Of a stretch of DNA of 53,705 nt, positions 41,721 through 50,546 are shown piece by piece. The DNA is from Tissierellia bacterium (GTDB taxonomy: Bacteria; Bacillota; Clostridia; Tissierellales; Peptoniphilaceae). Position 1 is the first letter of the stretch; each line of letters opens with the position of its first letter. The position numbers were made by a program, and so were the translations under genes. Where the stretch lies: the NCBI GenBank assembly GCA_030538075.1, contig JAUNUQ010000015.1:1-53705 (forward strand). Reading direction: 5' to 3'. The notes beneath the pieces were generated by a model. It did not search any database. It was not told the DNA's origin and saw only the letters and a program-made list of their open reading frames with translations.

Positions 41721-42212
41721 ATGTTCAATTTCTTTAAGAAAAAGACACCGGTCATTGCGGTCTATTCCCCGGTGCAGGGCAAGAGATTGCCCATCGAAAA
41801 ATCGAAGGATCCCATGTTCGCCCAGCGTTTGCTGGGGGACGGTTTTGTAGTGGATCCTGTGGAAGCTGTCTTTCGAAGTCCAGTGACGGGCAAGCTTACA
41901 ATATTACATGAGGCCCTTCACACCTACGGCGTGACGACACCAGACGGCTTGGAGGTGCTGGTACATATTGGCCTACATACTGTAATGCTTCGGGGGATGG
42001 GCTTTGTCAGCCGAAAGGAAATAGGAGATGAGGTCAAGGCGGGTGAGCCGATATTGGATGCGGACATTGAATTGATCCGGGCGATGGGGATTTCCATTGA
42101 GACCCCAGTGGTGTTGACCAATATCGATCAATACGAGATCCTTTCCGTCAACTTGGAAGGGGAACTGGACCAGCCGGTGATGACCCTTAGACGAATCGCC
42201 CCGCTGGATTGA
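41721..42212 (+). CDS. crr: PTS glucose-type EIIA component
   Basis: This is a free-standing sugar-phosphotransferase EIIA domain of 163 residues. It accepts phosphate from HPr and passes it to a sugar EIIB and can also regulate. The domain begins IAVYSPVQGKRLPI. The two histidines of the active site are in HEALHTYGVTTPDGLEVLVHIGLHTV: one in the ALHTYG part and the phosphorylated one in VHIGLHTV. At the position normally Asp (HIGxDTV) this protein has His. AGGGG lies upstream. No EIIB/EIIC gene is nearby, so its partner permease is encoded elsewhere. Confidence 0.9.
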   Translation: MFNFFKKKTPVIAVYSPVQGKRLPIEKSKDPMFAQRLLGDGFVVDPVEAVFRSPVTGKLTILHEALHTYGVTTPDGLEVLVHIGLHTVMLRGMGFVSRKEIGDEVKAGEPILDADIELIRAMGISIETPVVLTNIDQYEILSVNLEGELDQPVMTLRRIAPLD

Positions 42213-42260
42213 CCGGAAAATTACAGAGGAACGGACAGAGAATTGAAAGGAGGCGCATGT

Positions 42261-43394
42261 TTGAAGAGATTATGGATACTGCTACTGGCTGCTCTGCTTC
42301 TATTGGGTGGATGTAACCAAGCTCCAGCTGGAACTGCATCACCGACGGAAGAGGAGATGCGGGCGCAGGAGGAAGAGGCAAAGAAGGCGGAAGAAGAAGC
42401 GAAGCGAAAGGAAGAGGAAGAGGCGAAAAAGCAGGCAGAGGAATTGGAGAAGCAAGCAGCCGAGGAAGAGGCCAAGAGGCTAGAAGAGCTGGCAAAGATG
42501 AAAAAATCTCCACTATCTGGACTACCTATCACCGAAGAGAAATTAAATCAACGGGTTATCGCCGTCATGATTGACAATCATCCTTCGGCGCGGCCAGAAT
42601 CGGGCATTGCGGATGCCGAGATCGTCTATGAATACGAAGTGGAGAGCCGAATCACCCGGTATTTGGCCTTATATCTCGGAAGTGATGCCAAGGAAGTGGG
42701 ACCGATCCGCTCGGCTAGGCCCTATTATCTGAACACCGTGCTGGAATATGATGCGGTACTGGCCAGATATGGTGGCAGTGACGAAGCGGATGCCCTCGTC
42801 TATGAATACGGCATAGACGATATGGACGGCATGAAGGTGGGAGGCGAATACATCTGGAGAGATAACTCGAAGGGCAAGGTAGCACCTCACAATGCCTATA
42901 GTTCGACAGAAGCCGTTCGCAAATACATCGACGCTGTGGGATATGAAAATCGGCCTGGCGTAGGGGTTTTTTCCTTCCAAGTAGAGGATACAGATATTGA
43001 AGGGGAACCTGCAAAGAGTGCTATTTTATACTATGGCTCGGGCAGCACCTCCGGTTATACCTATGACGAGTCTTCAAAGACCTATCTGCGATTTGTCGCA
43101 GGTGCTCCCCATATGGAGGAGTCAAATAACAAGCAAATCGCTGCAAAGAACATCATCATACAGTTGGCACCCATGGGTTTTTACGAAAATGGTGTCCATC
43201 GATGGGTGGAGCTGATCGGCGAAGGAGAAGGGAAATTCCTGACCAATGGAAAGGTCATGGACATCACCTGGTCCAAGTCTGATCTGAACGCAAAAACCGT
43301 GTTTAAGGATGGAAACGGAAATGAAATTCTGCTCAATCCAGGTCAGACTTGGGTTGAAGTCTTCGACATGAATAAGGACTACACGATCGAATAG
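42261..43394 (+). CDS. YerB-like lipoprotein (DUF3048)
   Basis: This is an exported lipoprotein of about 377 residues, function unknown. It has a signal peptide LKRLWILLLAALLLLGGC with lipobox LLGGC (Cys18), then a highly charged Glu/Lys/Ala coiled coil near 30-80. The DUF3048 N-terminal domain starts at SPLSGLPITEEK (IAVMIDNHPSARPESGIADAEIVYEYEVES is split over the core motif), and the DUF3048 C-terminal domain extends to the end. I use TTG 42261 as the start because AAAGGAGG lies 7 bases upstream and it yields a good signal peptide. It resembles Bacillus YerB. It lies between crr and the proS leader. Confidence 0.88.
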   Translation: MKRLWILLLAALLLLGGCNQAPAGTASPTEEEMRAQEEEAKKAEEEAKRKEEEEAKKQAEELEKQAAEEEAKRLEELAKMKKSPLSGLPITEEKLNQRVIAVMIDNHPSARPESGIADAEIVYEYEVESRITRYLALYLGSDAKEVGPIRSARPYYLNTVLEYDAVLARYGGSDEADALVYEYGIDDMDGMKVGGEYIWRDNSKGKVAPHNAYSSTEAVRKYIDAVGYENRPGVGVFSFQVEDTDIEGEPAKSAILYYGSGSTSGYTYDESSKTYLRFVAGAPHMEESNNKQIAAKNIIIQLAPMGFYENGVHRWVELIGEGEGKFLTNGKVMDITWSKSDLNAKTVFKDGNGNEILLNPGQTWVEVFDMNKDYTIE

Positions 43395-43399
43395 ACAAT

Positions 43400-43428
43400 T
43401 TGACAAATATGTGCCCAGATGGTAGGAT
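43400..43428 (+). promoter_or_regulatory. Sigma-A promoter of the proS T-box leader
   Basis: A perfect TTGACA (43400-43405), a 17-base spacer and TAGGAT (43423-43428). It begins 6 bases after the stop codon of the upstream gene. Confidence 0.8.
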
Positions 43429-43435
43429 AAAATGG

Positions 43436-43646
43436 CGATGAAGAGAAATAGTAGGGATCTGGAAATGTCTTAAGCGATGAGGGGATGGTGAGAGCCCTCT
43501 GGCATCGGAATCCGAACCCATCTCCGAGCGGATATGGAAACATATGGGGTATGCGCCTTATAGCTATCGAGGGAAGCATTTGCTTTATTAGAGTGGTACC
43601 GCGTGAGTTTAGCTCTCGTCTCTAGGAGACGAGAGCTTATTTTTTT
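43436..43646 (+). ncRNA. T-box riboswitch, proline type
   Basis: This leader binds uncharged tRNA and controls proS. The conserved T-box GTGGTACCGCG is at 43593-43603, the start has the GATGAAGAGAAATAGTA pattern, and an intrinsic terminator follows (GCTCTCGTCTC at 43612-43622 with GAGACGAGAGC at 43626-43636, then T). The specifier segment reads GAA-CCC-ATCTCCGAG near 43514-43528, giving CCC, a proline codon, in agreement with the gene. The variable T-box base is T, matching an A discriminator in the tRNA. Confidence 0.93.
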
Positions 43647-43660
43647 GGAGGAGTGATGAA

Positions 43661-45382
43661 ATGAAAATGTCAAAGTTCTATATGCCGACTTTAAAGGAGG
43701 ATCCGGTCGAGGCAGAGGTAGCCAGTCACAAACTGCTGCTGCGCGCCGGCATGATCCGTCGATCGGCATCCGGTGTGTATTCCTATCTGCCCTTGGGCTA
43801 CCGGGTCGTGCGCAAGATCGAGAACATCGTCCGTGAGGAGATGGACAACTGCGGCGCCCAGGAGATCTTGATGTCTGCAATCCAACCGGCTCAGATCTGG
43901 CAAGATTCCGGTCGCTGGGATGTCTATGGTCCGGAGATGTTCAAATTGAACGACCGTCACGGCCGTGCCTTTTGCCTCGGACCAACTGCAGAGGAGTATT
44001 TTACAACTCTGATCAAAGGCGAGATCCGCAGCTATAAGCAGCTGCCTCTGTGTATTTATCAGATACAGACCAAATATCGGGACGAGAAACGCCCTCGATT
44101 TGGAATCAACCGAGCGCGGGAGTTCCTGATGAAGGACGCCTACACCTTTGACGTAGATGAAGAAGCGGCGAAAGAAGCCTATATGAACCAGTGGAGGGCC
44201 TATGAGAAGGTCTTCGATCGACTGGGCTTGGATTATAAAATAGTACGCGGTGACTCCGGCGCCATGGGCGGAGATATGTCCCATGAATTCATCGCCCTAT
44301 CGGAAGTCGGGGAAGGCGTCATCGCCTATTGTAATGCATGTGATTACGCTGCCACTGACGAGAAGGCCGAGGTCTCCTATGTCGTCGAAAATGAAGAGGG
44401 ACTTCAGGAAATGGAAAAGGTCCATACGCCAGATGCCAGGACCATTGCAGCCGTTGCACAGATGCTTGGAACGAAGGAGTCCCACTGTTTGAAAGCCATC
44501 GATCTAGAGGTTGAAGGAGAGCCGGTTCTCGTTTTCATCCCTGGAGATAGAGAATTGAATATGACCAAATTGGTCGCCTATTTAGGAGTGCCTGAGCACG
44601 AGATTCAAATGGCATCCGATGAGGTAATCGAGAGAATTACTGGAGCTAAGCCCGGTTTTACAGGTCCAGTGGGGCTGAAGGAAGAGGTCCGGGTCATATT
44701 GGATGCCTCAGTGCCCAAGTATACCAATTTCGTCGTCGGTGGAAACGAGACGGATTACCATATCAAGGGTGTAAACTACGGCCGAGACTTTAATGGGGAA
44801 GTTGCAACGGATCTACTCATCAGCCGAGAAGGGGATCTATGTCCCAGCTGCGGAGAAGCCCTCCAATTCGCCAGAGGCATAGAGGTGGGAAATATCTTCC
44901 TGTTTGGGGACAAATACTCCAAGCCACTGGATGCGACCTTCTTAGATGAGAGCGGAAAAGAGCGCTATTTCTATATGGGCAGCTATGGCATCGGCGTCAC
45001 TCGATCGGTCGTCGCCGTCCTAGAGCAGAACTACGATGATCGAGGCATCATCTGGCCGATCTGTGTCGCCCCCTATCATGTCATCATAACCGTCGTCAAC
45101 AGCAAAGACGAAGAGCAGGCGCAGCTTGCAGAAGACATTTATCGGGAATTGACAGAGCGTGGCCTGGAGGTCATATTAGACGATCGAAAGGAGAGGGCGG
45201 GAGTGAAATTTGCCGATCGAGACCTAATTGGCATCCCCTTGCGAATCACCGTCGGTAAGAGGGCAAAGGAAGAGATCGTCGAGTATTCCACTCGAAGAGA
45301 AATGGAAAATGAGGAGATCCCCGTCCGAGAGGCGATGATGCGGGCGCAGACAGCGGTACAGGAGGCCTTAAAAAGCTTCTAA
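43661..45382 (+). CDS. proS: Prolyl-tRNA synthetase
   Basis: This is a class II aminoacyl-tRNA synthetase of 573 residues, of the long bacterial type with an internal editing domain. Motif 1 lies near RAGMIRRSASGVYSYLPLGYRV, motif 2 in CLGPTAEEYFTTLIKGEI...FLMKDAYTFD and motif 3 in YMGSYGIGVTRSVVAVLEQ near residue 440. The INS editing domain (about 225-400) sits between motifs 2 and 3. The C-terminal anticodon-binding domain begins near PYHVIITVVNSKDEEQ. GGAGGAG precedes ATG 43661. Control is by the T-box leader immediately upstream. Confidence 0.96.
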   Translation: MKMSKFYMPTLKEDPVEAEVASHKLLLRAGMIRRSASGVYSYLPLGYRVVRKIENIVREEMDNCGAQEILMSAIQPAQIWQDSGRWDVYGPEMFKLNDRHGRAFCLGPTAEEYFTTLIKGEIRSYKQLPLCIYQIQTKYRDEKRPRFGINRAREFLMKDAYTFDVDEEAAKEAYMNQWRAYEKVFDRLGLDYKIVRGDSGAMGGDMSHEFIALSEVGEGVIAYCNACDYAATDEKAEVSYVVENEEGLQEMEKVHTPDARTIAAVAQMLGTKESHCLKAIDLEVEGEPVLVFIPGDRELNMTKLVAYLGVPEHEIQMASDEVIERITGAKPGFTGPVGLKEEVRVILDASVPKYTNFVVGGNETDYHIKGVNYGRDFNGEVATDLLISREGDLCPSCGEALQFARGIEVGNIFLFGDKYSKPLDATFLDESGKERYFYMGSYGIGVTRSVVAVLEQNYDDRGIIWPICVAPYHVIITVVNSKDEEQAQLAEDIYRELTERGLEVILDDRKERAGVKFADRDLIGIPLRITVGKRAKEEIVEYSTRREMENEEIPVREAMMRAQTAVQEALKSF

Positions 45383-45415
45383 TATGGATTTCACACAAAT
45401 GTTCCTCAATTACAC

Positions 45416-45444
45416 TTGACATAAATAAATTCTGACGCTAAAAT
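45416..45444 (+). promoter_or_regulatory. Sigma-A promoter of the threonine operon leader
   Basis: A perfect TTGACA (45416-45421), a 17-base spacer and TAAAAT (45439-45444), placed just before the T-box leader. Confidence 0.8.
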
Positions 45445-45449
45445 GTAGG

Positions 45450-45660
45450 AAAGTGATGAAGAGGAAGAGTAAACAGAGCAGGTCATCAGAGAGGGACGTC
45501 CACCGGCTGAAAGGCATCCCAGAACCCACTGTGTTGAAAACCACCTCGGAGCTCTCACCTGAAGATGAGTAGGGCTGAGCGGTTGCTACGATAGAGCAGA
45601 CAGAAATGTTGGGTGGAACAGCGAGAACGGCACTCGTCCTATTAGGGCGAGTGCCTTTTT
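45450..45660 (+). ncRNA. T-box riboswitch, threonine type
   Basis: This leader controls the threonine operon. The start has GATGAAGAGGAAGAGTAAACAG, parallel to the proS leader. The specifier segment reads GAAA-ACC-ACCTCGGAG near 45536-45551, giving ACC, a threonine codon. The T-box is GGTGGAACAGCG (45612-45623); the usual form has ACCGCG, so one conserved C is A. The terminator is GGCACTCGTCC (45629-45639) with GGGCGAGTGCC (45645-45655), then five T. The variable T-box base is A, as in many threonine leaders. Confidence 0.88.
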
Positions 45661-45679
45661 ATATACGAAGGAGGGGTAG

Positions 45680-46999
45680 ATGGTGGAAGAGAAGAAAGTG
45701 GTGAAGTTCGGCGGCAGTTCTCTGGCGTCTGGCGCACAATTCGTTAAGGTCAAGGGGATTGTGGACGCAGACGAAGCCCGCAGATATGTGGTCCCTTCGG
45801 CTCCCGGCAAGCGGAGCAGCTCTGACCACAAGATCACGGATCTGTTATACATGTGTCAACAACTGGCATCCCATGGACTGAACTTCGACGAGGTCTTCCA
45901 TTTGATCAGTGACAGATATATAGGAATCCGAGATGAACTCAATCTGGATGTGAATATTGAGAGTATTTTGGAGCAGGTAAAGACGCGTATTCGGGATGGG
46001 GCATCAAAGGACTATGCCGCCAGTCGTGGAGAATACATCAACGGAATTCTGTTGGCAGCTTATCTGGATTTTCCTTTTGTAGACGCGGTTGAAGTGATCC
46101 GATTTAAGGATAATGGCGACTTTGATGAACATACGACCGAGAAATTGGTACATTCCATATTGGGATCTGTCGAGAGAGCGGTGGTGCCTGGCTTCTATGG
46201 TGCCAAGGTAAATGGCGAGATCGTCACCTTTTCGAGGGGTGGCAGTGATATCACCGGCTCCATTTTGACAAATGGCATCCAAGCCAGTCTCTATGAGAAT
46301 TACACAGATGTGTCTGGCTTCTTAATGGCAGACCCAAAGCTCGTCGATAATCCCAGACCCATGGACCTAGTGACCTATCGTGAGCTGCGAGAGCTCTCCT
46401 ATATGGGGGCACCAGTCCTACATGAGGAAGCTATTTTCCCTGTACGCAAACGGGGGATCCCAATCCAAATCAAAAATACCAATGAACCCGATGCACCGGG
46501 GACGCTGATCGTTCACGATCAATGGAATCAAGTCAAAGAGGGGACCATTACAGGGATATCTGGGAAGAAGGACTTCACTGTCATATCAGTGGAAAAGACC
46601 CTGATGAACAACGAACACGGTTTTTTTCGCAAATTGATCTCAGTATTTGAGACCAACGATGTATCCATTGAACATATGCCCTCGAGCATTGACTCCATCT
46701 CCGTCATCGTACCGGATGCGGATTTAAAGGGAAAACAGCAGAAGGTCATTGAGGAGATCAAGATCTACTGCAATCCGGATACCATCTACTCCAATCCAGG
46801 GATGGCACTACTGGCCGTCGTCGGTCGGGGGATGGTCAAGACAAAGGGGATATCCGCTAAGATATTCCATGCCCTGGCATCCAAGGGAGTGAATATCCGG
46901 ATGATCTCCCAAGGTTCCAGTGAGATCAACATCATCATCGGCATCGAGAATCGGGATTTCGAAGAGGCCATCAAAGCGATCTATGAAGCTTTTCAATAA
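45680..46999 (+). CDS. Aspartate kinase
   Basis: This is the first enzyme of the aspartate family pathway, 439 residues, phosphorylating aspartate. The kinase signature is VVKFGGSSLASGAQF at the N-terminus. FSRGGSDITGS and the substrate loop near 190-200 follow. Two ACT domains occupy about 315-439 (ISVEKTLMNNEHGFFRKLISVF and LAVVGRGMVKTKGISAKIF), the usual place for feedback inhibition, here probably by threonine given the operon. GGAGGGG precedes the ATG. It is the first gene after a threonine T-box leader and lies 21 bases before hom. Lysine- or methionine-responsive isoenzymes may exist elsewhere. Confidence 0.94.
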   Translation: MVEEKKVVKFGGSSLASGAQFVKVKGIVDADEARRYVVPSAPGKRSSSDHKITDLLYMCQQLASHGLNFDEVFHLISDRYIGIRDELNLDVNIESILEQVKTRIRDGASKDYAASRGEYINGILLAAYLDFPFVDAVEVIRFKDNGDFDEHTTEKLVHSILGSVERAVVPGFYGAKVNGEIVTFSRGGSDITGSILTNGIQASLYENYTDVSGFLMADPKLVDNPRPMDLVTYRELRELSYMGAPVLHEEAIFPVRKRGIPIQIKNTNEPDAPGTLIVHDQWNQVKEGTITGISGKKDFTVISVEKTLMNNEHGFFRKLISVFETNDVSIEHMPSSIDSISVIVPDADLKGKQQKVIEEIKIYCNPDTIYSNPGMALLAVVGRGMVKTKGISAKIFHALASKGVNIRMISQGSSEINIIIGIENRDFEEAIKAIYEAFQ

Positions 47000-47020
47000 C
47001 AGATTAAACAGGAGGATAAA

Positions 47021-48223
47021 ATGAAAAAGATAAATATTGGACTATTGGGTTTTGGTACGGTTGGTCAAGGAGTGGCTAAGATCATCCATGAAAAGGGAGA
47101 GCAGATCAAAGCGTCAACGGGTTGTGAACTGGAGATCAAGAAGGTCTTGGTACGCAATATGGACAAAGAGCGGGCGGTAAAACTTCCGAAGGAATTATTT
47201 ACGACGGATGCACATCTGATCCCCAATGACCCGCAGATCGATCTGGTCATCGAAGTGACCGGAGACGTCGAGCTGAGCTATGAATTGATGCAAATCGCCT
47301 TTAAGAATAAAAAACATGTCGTCACAGCGAACAAAGCCGTCGTCAGCGCATATTTTGAAGAGCTTTCAGAATTGGCTGCAGAAAATGGAGTCTATTTCCT
47401 CTATGAGGCGAGTGTCGGTGGAGGAATCCCCGTATTGAAACCGCTAAAGGACATTATCAAGCTCAACGAGGTCTCCCGAGTGCGCGGAATACTAAATGGA
47501 ACATGCAATTATATATTGACGAAGATGACCGCCTTCGGTGCGGATTACGGCGAGGTGCTTAAAGAAGCGCAGGAGCTGGGCTATGCGGAAGCAGACCCTT
47601 CAAGTGATGTCGAGGGTACTGATACACAGAGGAAGCTGCGCATCTTAGCCTCCCTAGCATTTGGCGCAAAGGTCACAGAAGAGGACATTCTCTGTCTGGG
47701 AATCGACAAATTATCAGCTTTTGATATCGAAGCGATGAAGGAGCGGGGCAAGGTCGTCAAATTAGTTGGAGATGCAAAGGAAGTCGAGGGCGGATATGAA
47801 GCCATCGTTCAACCGGTTGCAGTCTCCGCTGGCAGCTATTTCTCCAGCGTAAACCAAGCGTTCAACTCCGTCGCCGTCAGCAGCGATATGGTGGGAGAAG
47901 TGAAGTTTTATGGTGCGGGCGCAGGGATGCTCCCAACTGCCAATGCAGTGCTCACGGACTGCTTGGATGTGGCCACTGAAGAACAGATCATCGCCAATCC
48001 CCTCAGAGACAGGGGTATGGTCTGCAAGACCCAGGAGCTAAAAGGGGTATTCTATGTGAGAACCGAGGAAAAGACGGCGGCATTGGCTGCTTTGGAAGGG
48101 GAAGCTGTAGCTTCCAGTCCCTATGCGATGATCACCAAGCCAGTAGCTTTAAAGGAATTATTAGAACTATTGTCCTCTGATCCAGCTGCCTCGATCATCC
48201 GGATGGAGGGTGAGGATTACTGA
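47021..48223 (+). CDS. hom: Homoserine dehydrogenase
   Basis: This enzyme reduces aspartate semialdehyde to homoserine, 400 residues. The NAD(P) loop is IGLLGFGTVGQGV. The catalytic core includes VVTANKAVVS, EASVGGGIPVLKPL and RGILNGTCNYILTKM, followed by AQELGYAEADPSSDVEGTD. A C-terminal ACT domain (about 330-400) indicates allosteric control, usually by threonine. GGAGG lies upstream. Its TGA overlaps the ATG of thrC by one base (TGATG). Aspartate semialdehyde dehydrogenase, needed between this and the kinase, is not in the cluster. Confidence 0.95.
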   Translation: MKKINIGLLGFGTVGQGVAKIIHEKGEQIKASTGCELEIKKVLVRNMDKERAVKLPKELFTTDAHLIPNDPQIDLVIEVTGDVELSYELMQIAFKNKKHVVTANKAVVSAYFEELSELAAENGVYFLYEASVGGGIPVLKPLKDIIKLNEVSRVRGILNGTCNYILTKMTAFGADYGEVLKEAQELGYAEADPSSDVEGTDTQRKLRILASLAFGAKVTEEDILCLGIDKLSAFDIEAMKERGKVVKLVGDAKEVEGGYEAIVQPVAVSAGSYFSSVNQAFNSVAVSSDMVGEVKFYGAGAGMLPTANAVLTDCLDVATEEQIIANPLRDRGMVCKTQELKGVFYVRTEEKTAALAALEGEAVASSPYAMITKPVALKELLELLSSDPAASIIRMEGEDY

Positions 48224-49701
48224 TGAAATTCGTCTCGACTAGGGATAAGAAGACATGGGTGAGCGGCCAGCAGGCCATTGTACAAGGCATATCAGAGGAA
48301 GGCGGGCTATTTGTCCCAGAGTGCTTTCCTCGATTAATGCCCTTGGGTGAGCTGTTGAATCTCAGCTATCAGGAGTTGGCATACGAGATTCTGTCCCTAT
48401 ACTTCGAAGATCTCGGGGAGACTTCCCTCCAGATGGCAGTGGATGCTGCATATGATGAGAAGTTTCCAACTGAAGTCGTACCCATGCACAGCATTGGAAA
48501 CAGCACCTTTTTGGAGCTGTTTCACGGCAGGACTTTGGCATTTAAGGACATGGCCCTTAGCATACTGCCCCATCTGATGAAGGCTTCAGCTGAAGGCTTG
48601 GGGGAGGAGCGAGAGATCATCGTGTTGGTTGCCACTTCTGGAGATACGGGCAAGGCGGCACTGGAGGGGTTCTCCGGTGCAAAGGGTATCGAGGTGTCCG
48701 TATTCTATCCCGATGGTGGGGTCAGTGAGATGCAGCGCCTGCAGATGGTGACCACCCAAGGGGAGAATACTTATGTCTGTGGGATCCGCGGCAACTTTGA
48801 TGATGCCCAGACCGGTGTGAAGAAGATCTTTGCAGATCCATCCTTTACACAGGAGTTGATGCAAAAGGGATATATTCTATCCTCTGCAAATTCCATCAAT
48901 ATCGGCAGGTTGATTCCTCAGATCGTCTACTATGTGTATGGATACCTACAGCTACTCAAGGAAGAGAAGATCAAAGGTGGAGAGAAAATTCACGTCTGTG
49001 TGCCCACTGGTAATTTTGGAAATGTCCTAGCCGCCTATTATGCGAAGGAGATGGGATTACCTCTAGATAGACTGATCGTCGCCTCCAATGACAACCGGGT
49101 ACTGACCGACTTCTTTTCCGAGGGGATATACGATGGGGATCGTCCACTGTATTTGACCTCATCCCCATCCATGGATATTTTGATCTCCAGCAATCTAGAG
49201 CGATTCATATACCACAGTTCCAATGAGGATGCACAGGCTGTTATGGATGCGATGGACAGCCTTAAACAAAATCGCCGGTTTGACTGGCAGTCGCAGATAA
49301 AAGACCCATCCATCTATGCCTATATGGCAGATGAAGTGGCTGTCTCCGAGTCGATTCGGGAACTCTATTTGGAGCATGGATATGTCATGGATCCCCACAC
49401 TGCCGTGGCTTACTCGGCAGTGCAGCAATATCGATCAGAAACAGGGGACTCTGCCCAGATACTGATCGCATCTACCGCCAGCCCCTTTAAATTCGCTGGT
49501 AAAGTGCTTAAATCCATAGGACATGAAGTGCCCCAGGACGAGTTCAAGGCTGTGGAGGATTTGGCGCAATTGATGGAAATACCAGTACCGACGGCCGTCC
49601 AGGAGCTCTTAGAGCTCGAAGAACGCCACAGAGATCTGTGTCAACCAGAGGAGATGGAAGAAATGCTATGTAAAAAGTACCTGAGGGGGACGAATGATTA
49701 A
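48223..49701 (+). CDS. thrC: Threonine synthase
   Basis: This is a PLP enzyme of 492 residues, of the long form typical of Escherichia coli and Clostridia, converting phosphohomoserine to threonine. The N-terminus is the characteristic MKFVSTRDKKTWVSGQQAIVQGIS. The PLP lysine is in GRTLAFKDMALSILP near residue 107, and VATSGDTGKAALEGF binds the cofactor phosphate. The phosphate-binding region is VCVPTGNFGNVLAAYYAKEMG. It overlaps the hom stop codon by one base and thrB by 8 bases, so all three are translationally coupled. Confidence 0.96.
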   Translation: MKFVSTRDKKTWVSGQQAIVQGISEEGGLFVPECFPRLMPLGELLNLSYQELAYEILSLYFEDLGETSLQMAVDAAYDEKFPTEVVPMHSIGNSTFLELFHGRTLAFKDMALSILPHLMKASAEGLGEEREIIVLVATSGDTGKAALEGFSGAKGIEVSVFYPDGGVSEMQRLQMVTTQGENTYVCGIRGNFDDAQTGVKKIFADPSFTQELMQKGYILSSANSINIGRLIPQIVYYVYGYLQLLKEEKIKGGEKIHVCVPTGNFGNVLAAYYAKEMGLPLDRLIVASNDNRVLTDFFSEGIYDGDRPLYLTSSPSMDILISSNLERFIYHSSNEDAQAVMDAMDSLKQNRRFDWQSQIKDPSIYAYMADEVAVSESIRELYLEHGYVMDPHTAVAYSAVQQYRSETGDSAQILIASTASPFKFAGKVLKSIGHEVPQDEFKAVEDLAQLMEIPVPTAVQELLELEERHRDLCQPEEMEEMLCKKYLRGTND

Positions 49702-50545
49702 GATACGAGTGCCGGCAACTAGCGCCAATATCGGACCCGGCTTTGACGTGATGGGAATCGCCTTTGATCTCTACAATGAGTTCACCTTCTACGAAGGGGA
49801 AATGGGTGAGCACAATCTCATCTACGATGCCTATGAATACACCTTTAAGTACTTGAGAAAAGAACCAGTACCGGCCCGCATTGAAGTGGATGGACAGGTG
49901 CCCATGGCGAGGGGTCTGGGTTCCTCTTCTACCTGTATCGTAGCTGGGGTGGCAGGAGCTCTGGCCATGCTCAAATGGCCGATGGACCGGGAGTTGATCA
50001 TCCGAATTGCGACGGCAATCGAAGGACATCCCGACAATGTGGCGCCTGCTACACTGGGAGGTCTCGTGGTCTCCGTGATGGCGGACGGCGAAGTCCATTC
50101 AGAGCTGAGCCCAGTGGATGAGAATATTGGCTTTATAGCGATTATTCCTGATTTCGAATTGCCTACGGAAGAGGCCAGGGCCATTCTTCCAAAGGAGATC
50201 TCCCTTCAAGACGGAATCTACAATGTGAGCCGGGCATGTCTGCTCTCTTCTGCACTGCGTAGCGGAGTGTTGAACCATGTCCGCGTTGGACTCAGTGACC
50301 GATTTCATGAGCCTTGGCGCATGCATTTGATCCCCGGCTTTATGGAGGTCAAACAGACCGCTTTGGGGTTAGGGGCTTTGGGCTGCTATCTCAGTGGGGC
50401 AGGTCCGACGATCATGTGCGTCACTGGAGGGGAGAATGGGCATATTCTGGAGGGAATGACCGAGTATATCGAAGAGCATTTGCCTAAATGGAAAGTGGTC
50501 AAGCTCAATGTGGATCTAGATGGATTTACCATCAATAGGAGCTGA
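49694..50545 (+). CDS. thrB: Homoserine kinase
   Basis: This is a GHMP-family kinase of 283 residues, phosphorylating homoserine. The N-terminal IRVPATSANIGPGFDVMGIAF and the ATP-binding loop PMARGLGSSSTCIVAG are diagnostic. GALGCYLSGAGPTIM near the C-terminus is the third GHMP motif. It overlaps the end of thrC by 8 bases. The gene that follows starts one base after its stop codon. With aspartate kinase, hom and thrC it makes up the threonine branch of the pathway. Confidence 0.96.
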   Translation: MIKIRVPATSANIGPGFDVMGIAFDLYNEFTFYEGEMGEHNLIYDAYEYTFKYLRKEPVPARIEVDGQVPMARGLGSSSTCIVAGVAGALAMLKWPMDRELIIRIATAIEGHPDNVAPATLGGLVVSVMADGEVHSELSPVDENIGFIAIIPDFELPTEEARAILPKEISLQDGIYNVSRACLLSSALRSGVLNHVRVGLSDRFHEPWRMHLIPGFMEVKQTALGLGALGCYLSGAGPTIMCVTGGENGHILEGMTEYIEEHLPKWKVVKLNVDLDGFTINRS

Positions 50546-50546
50546 G

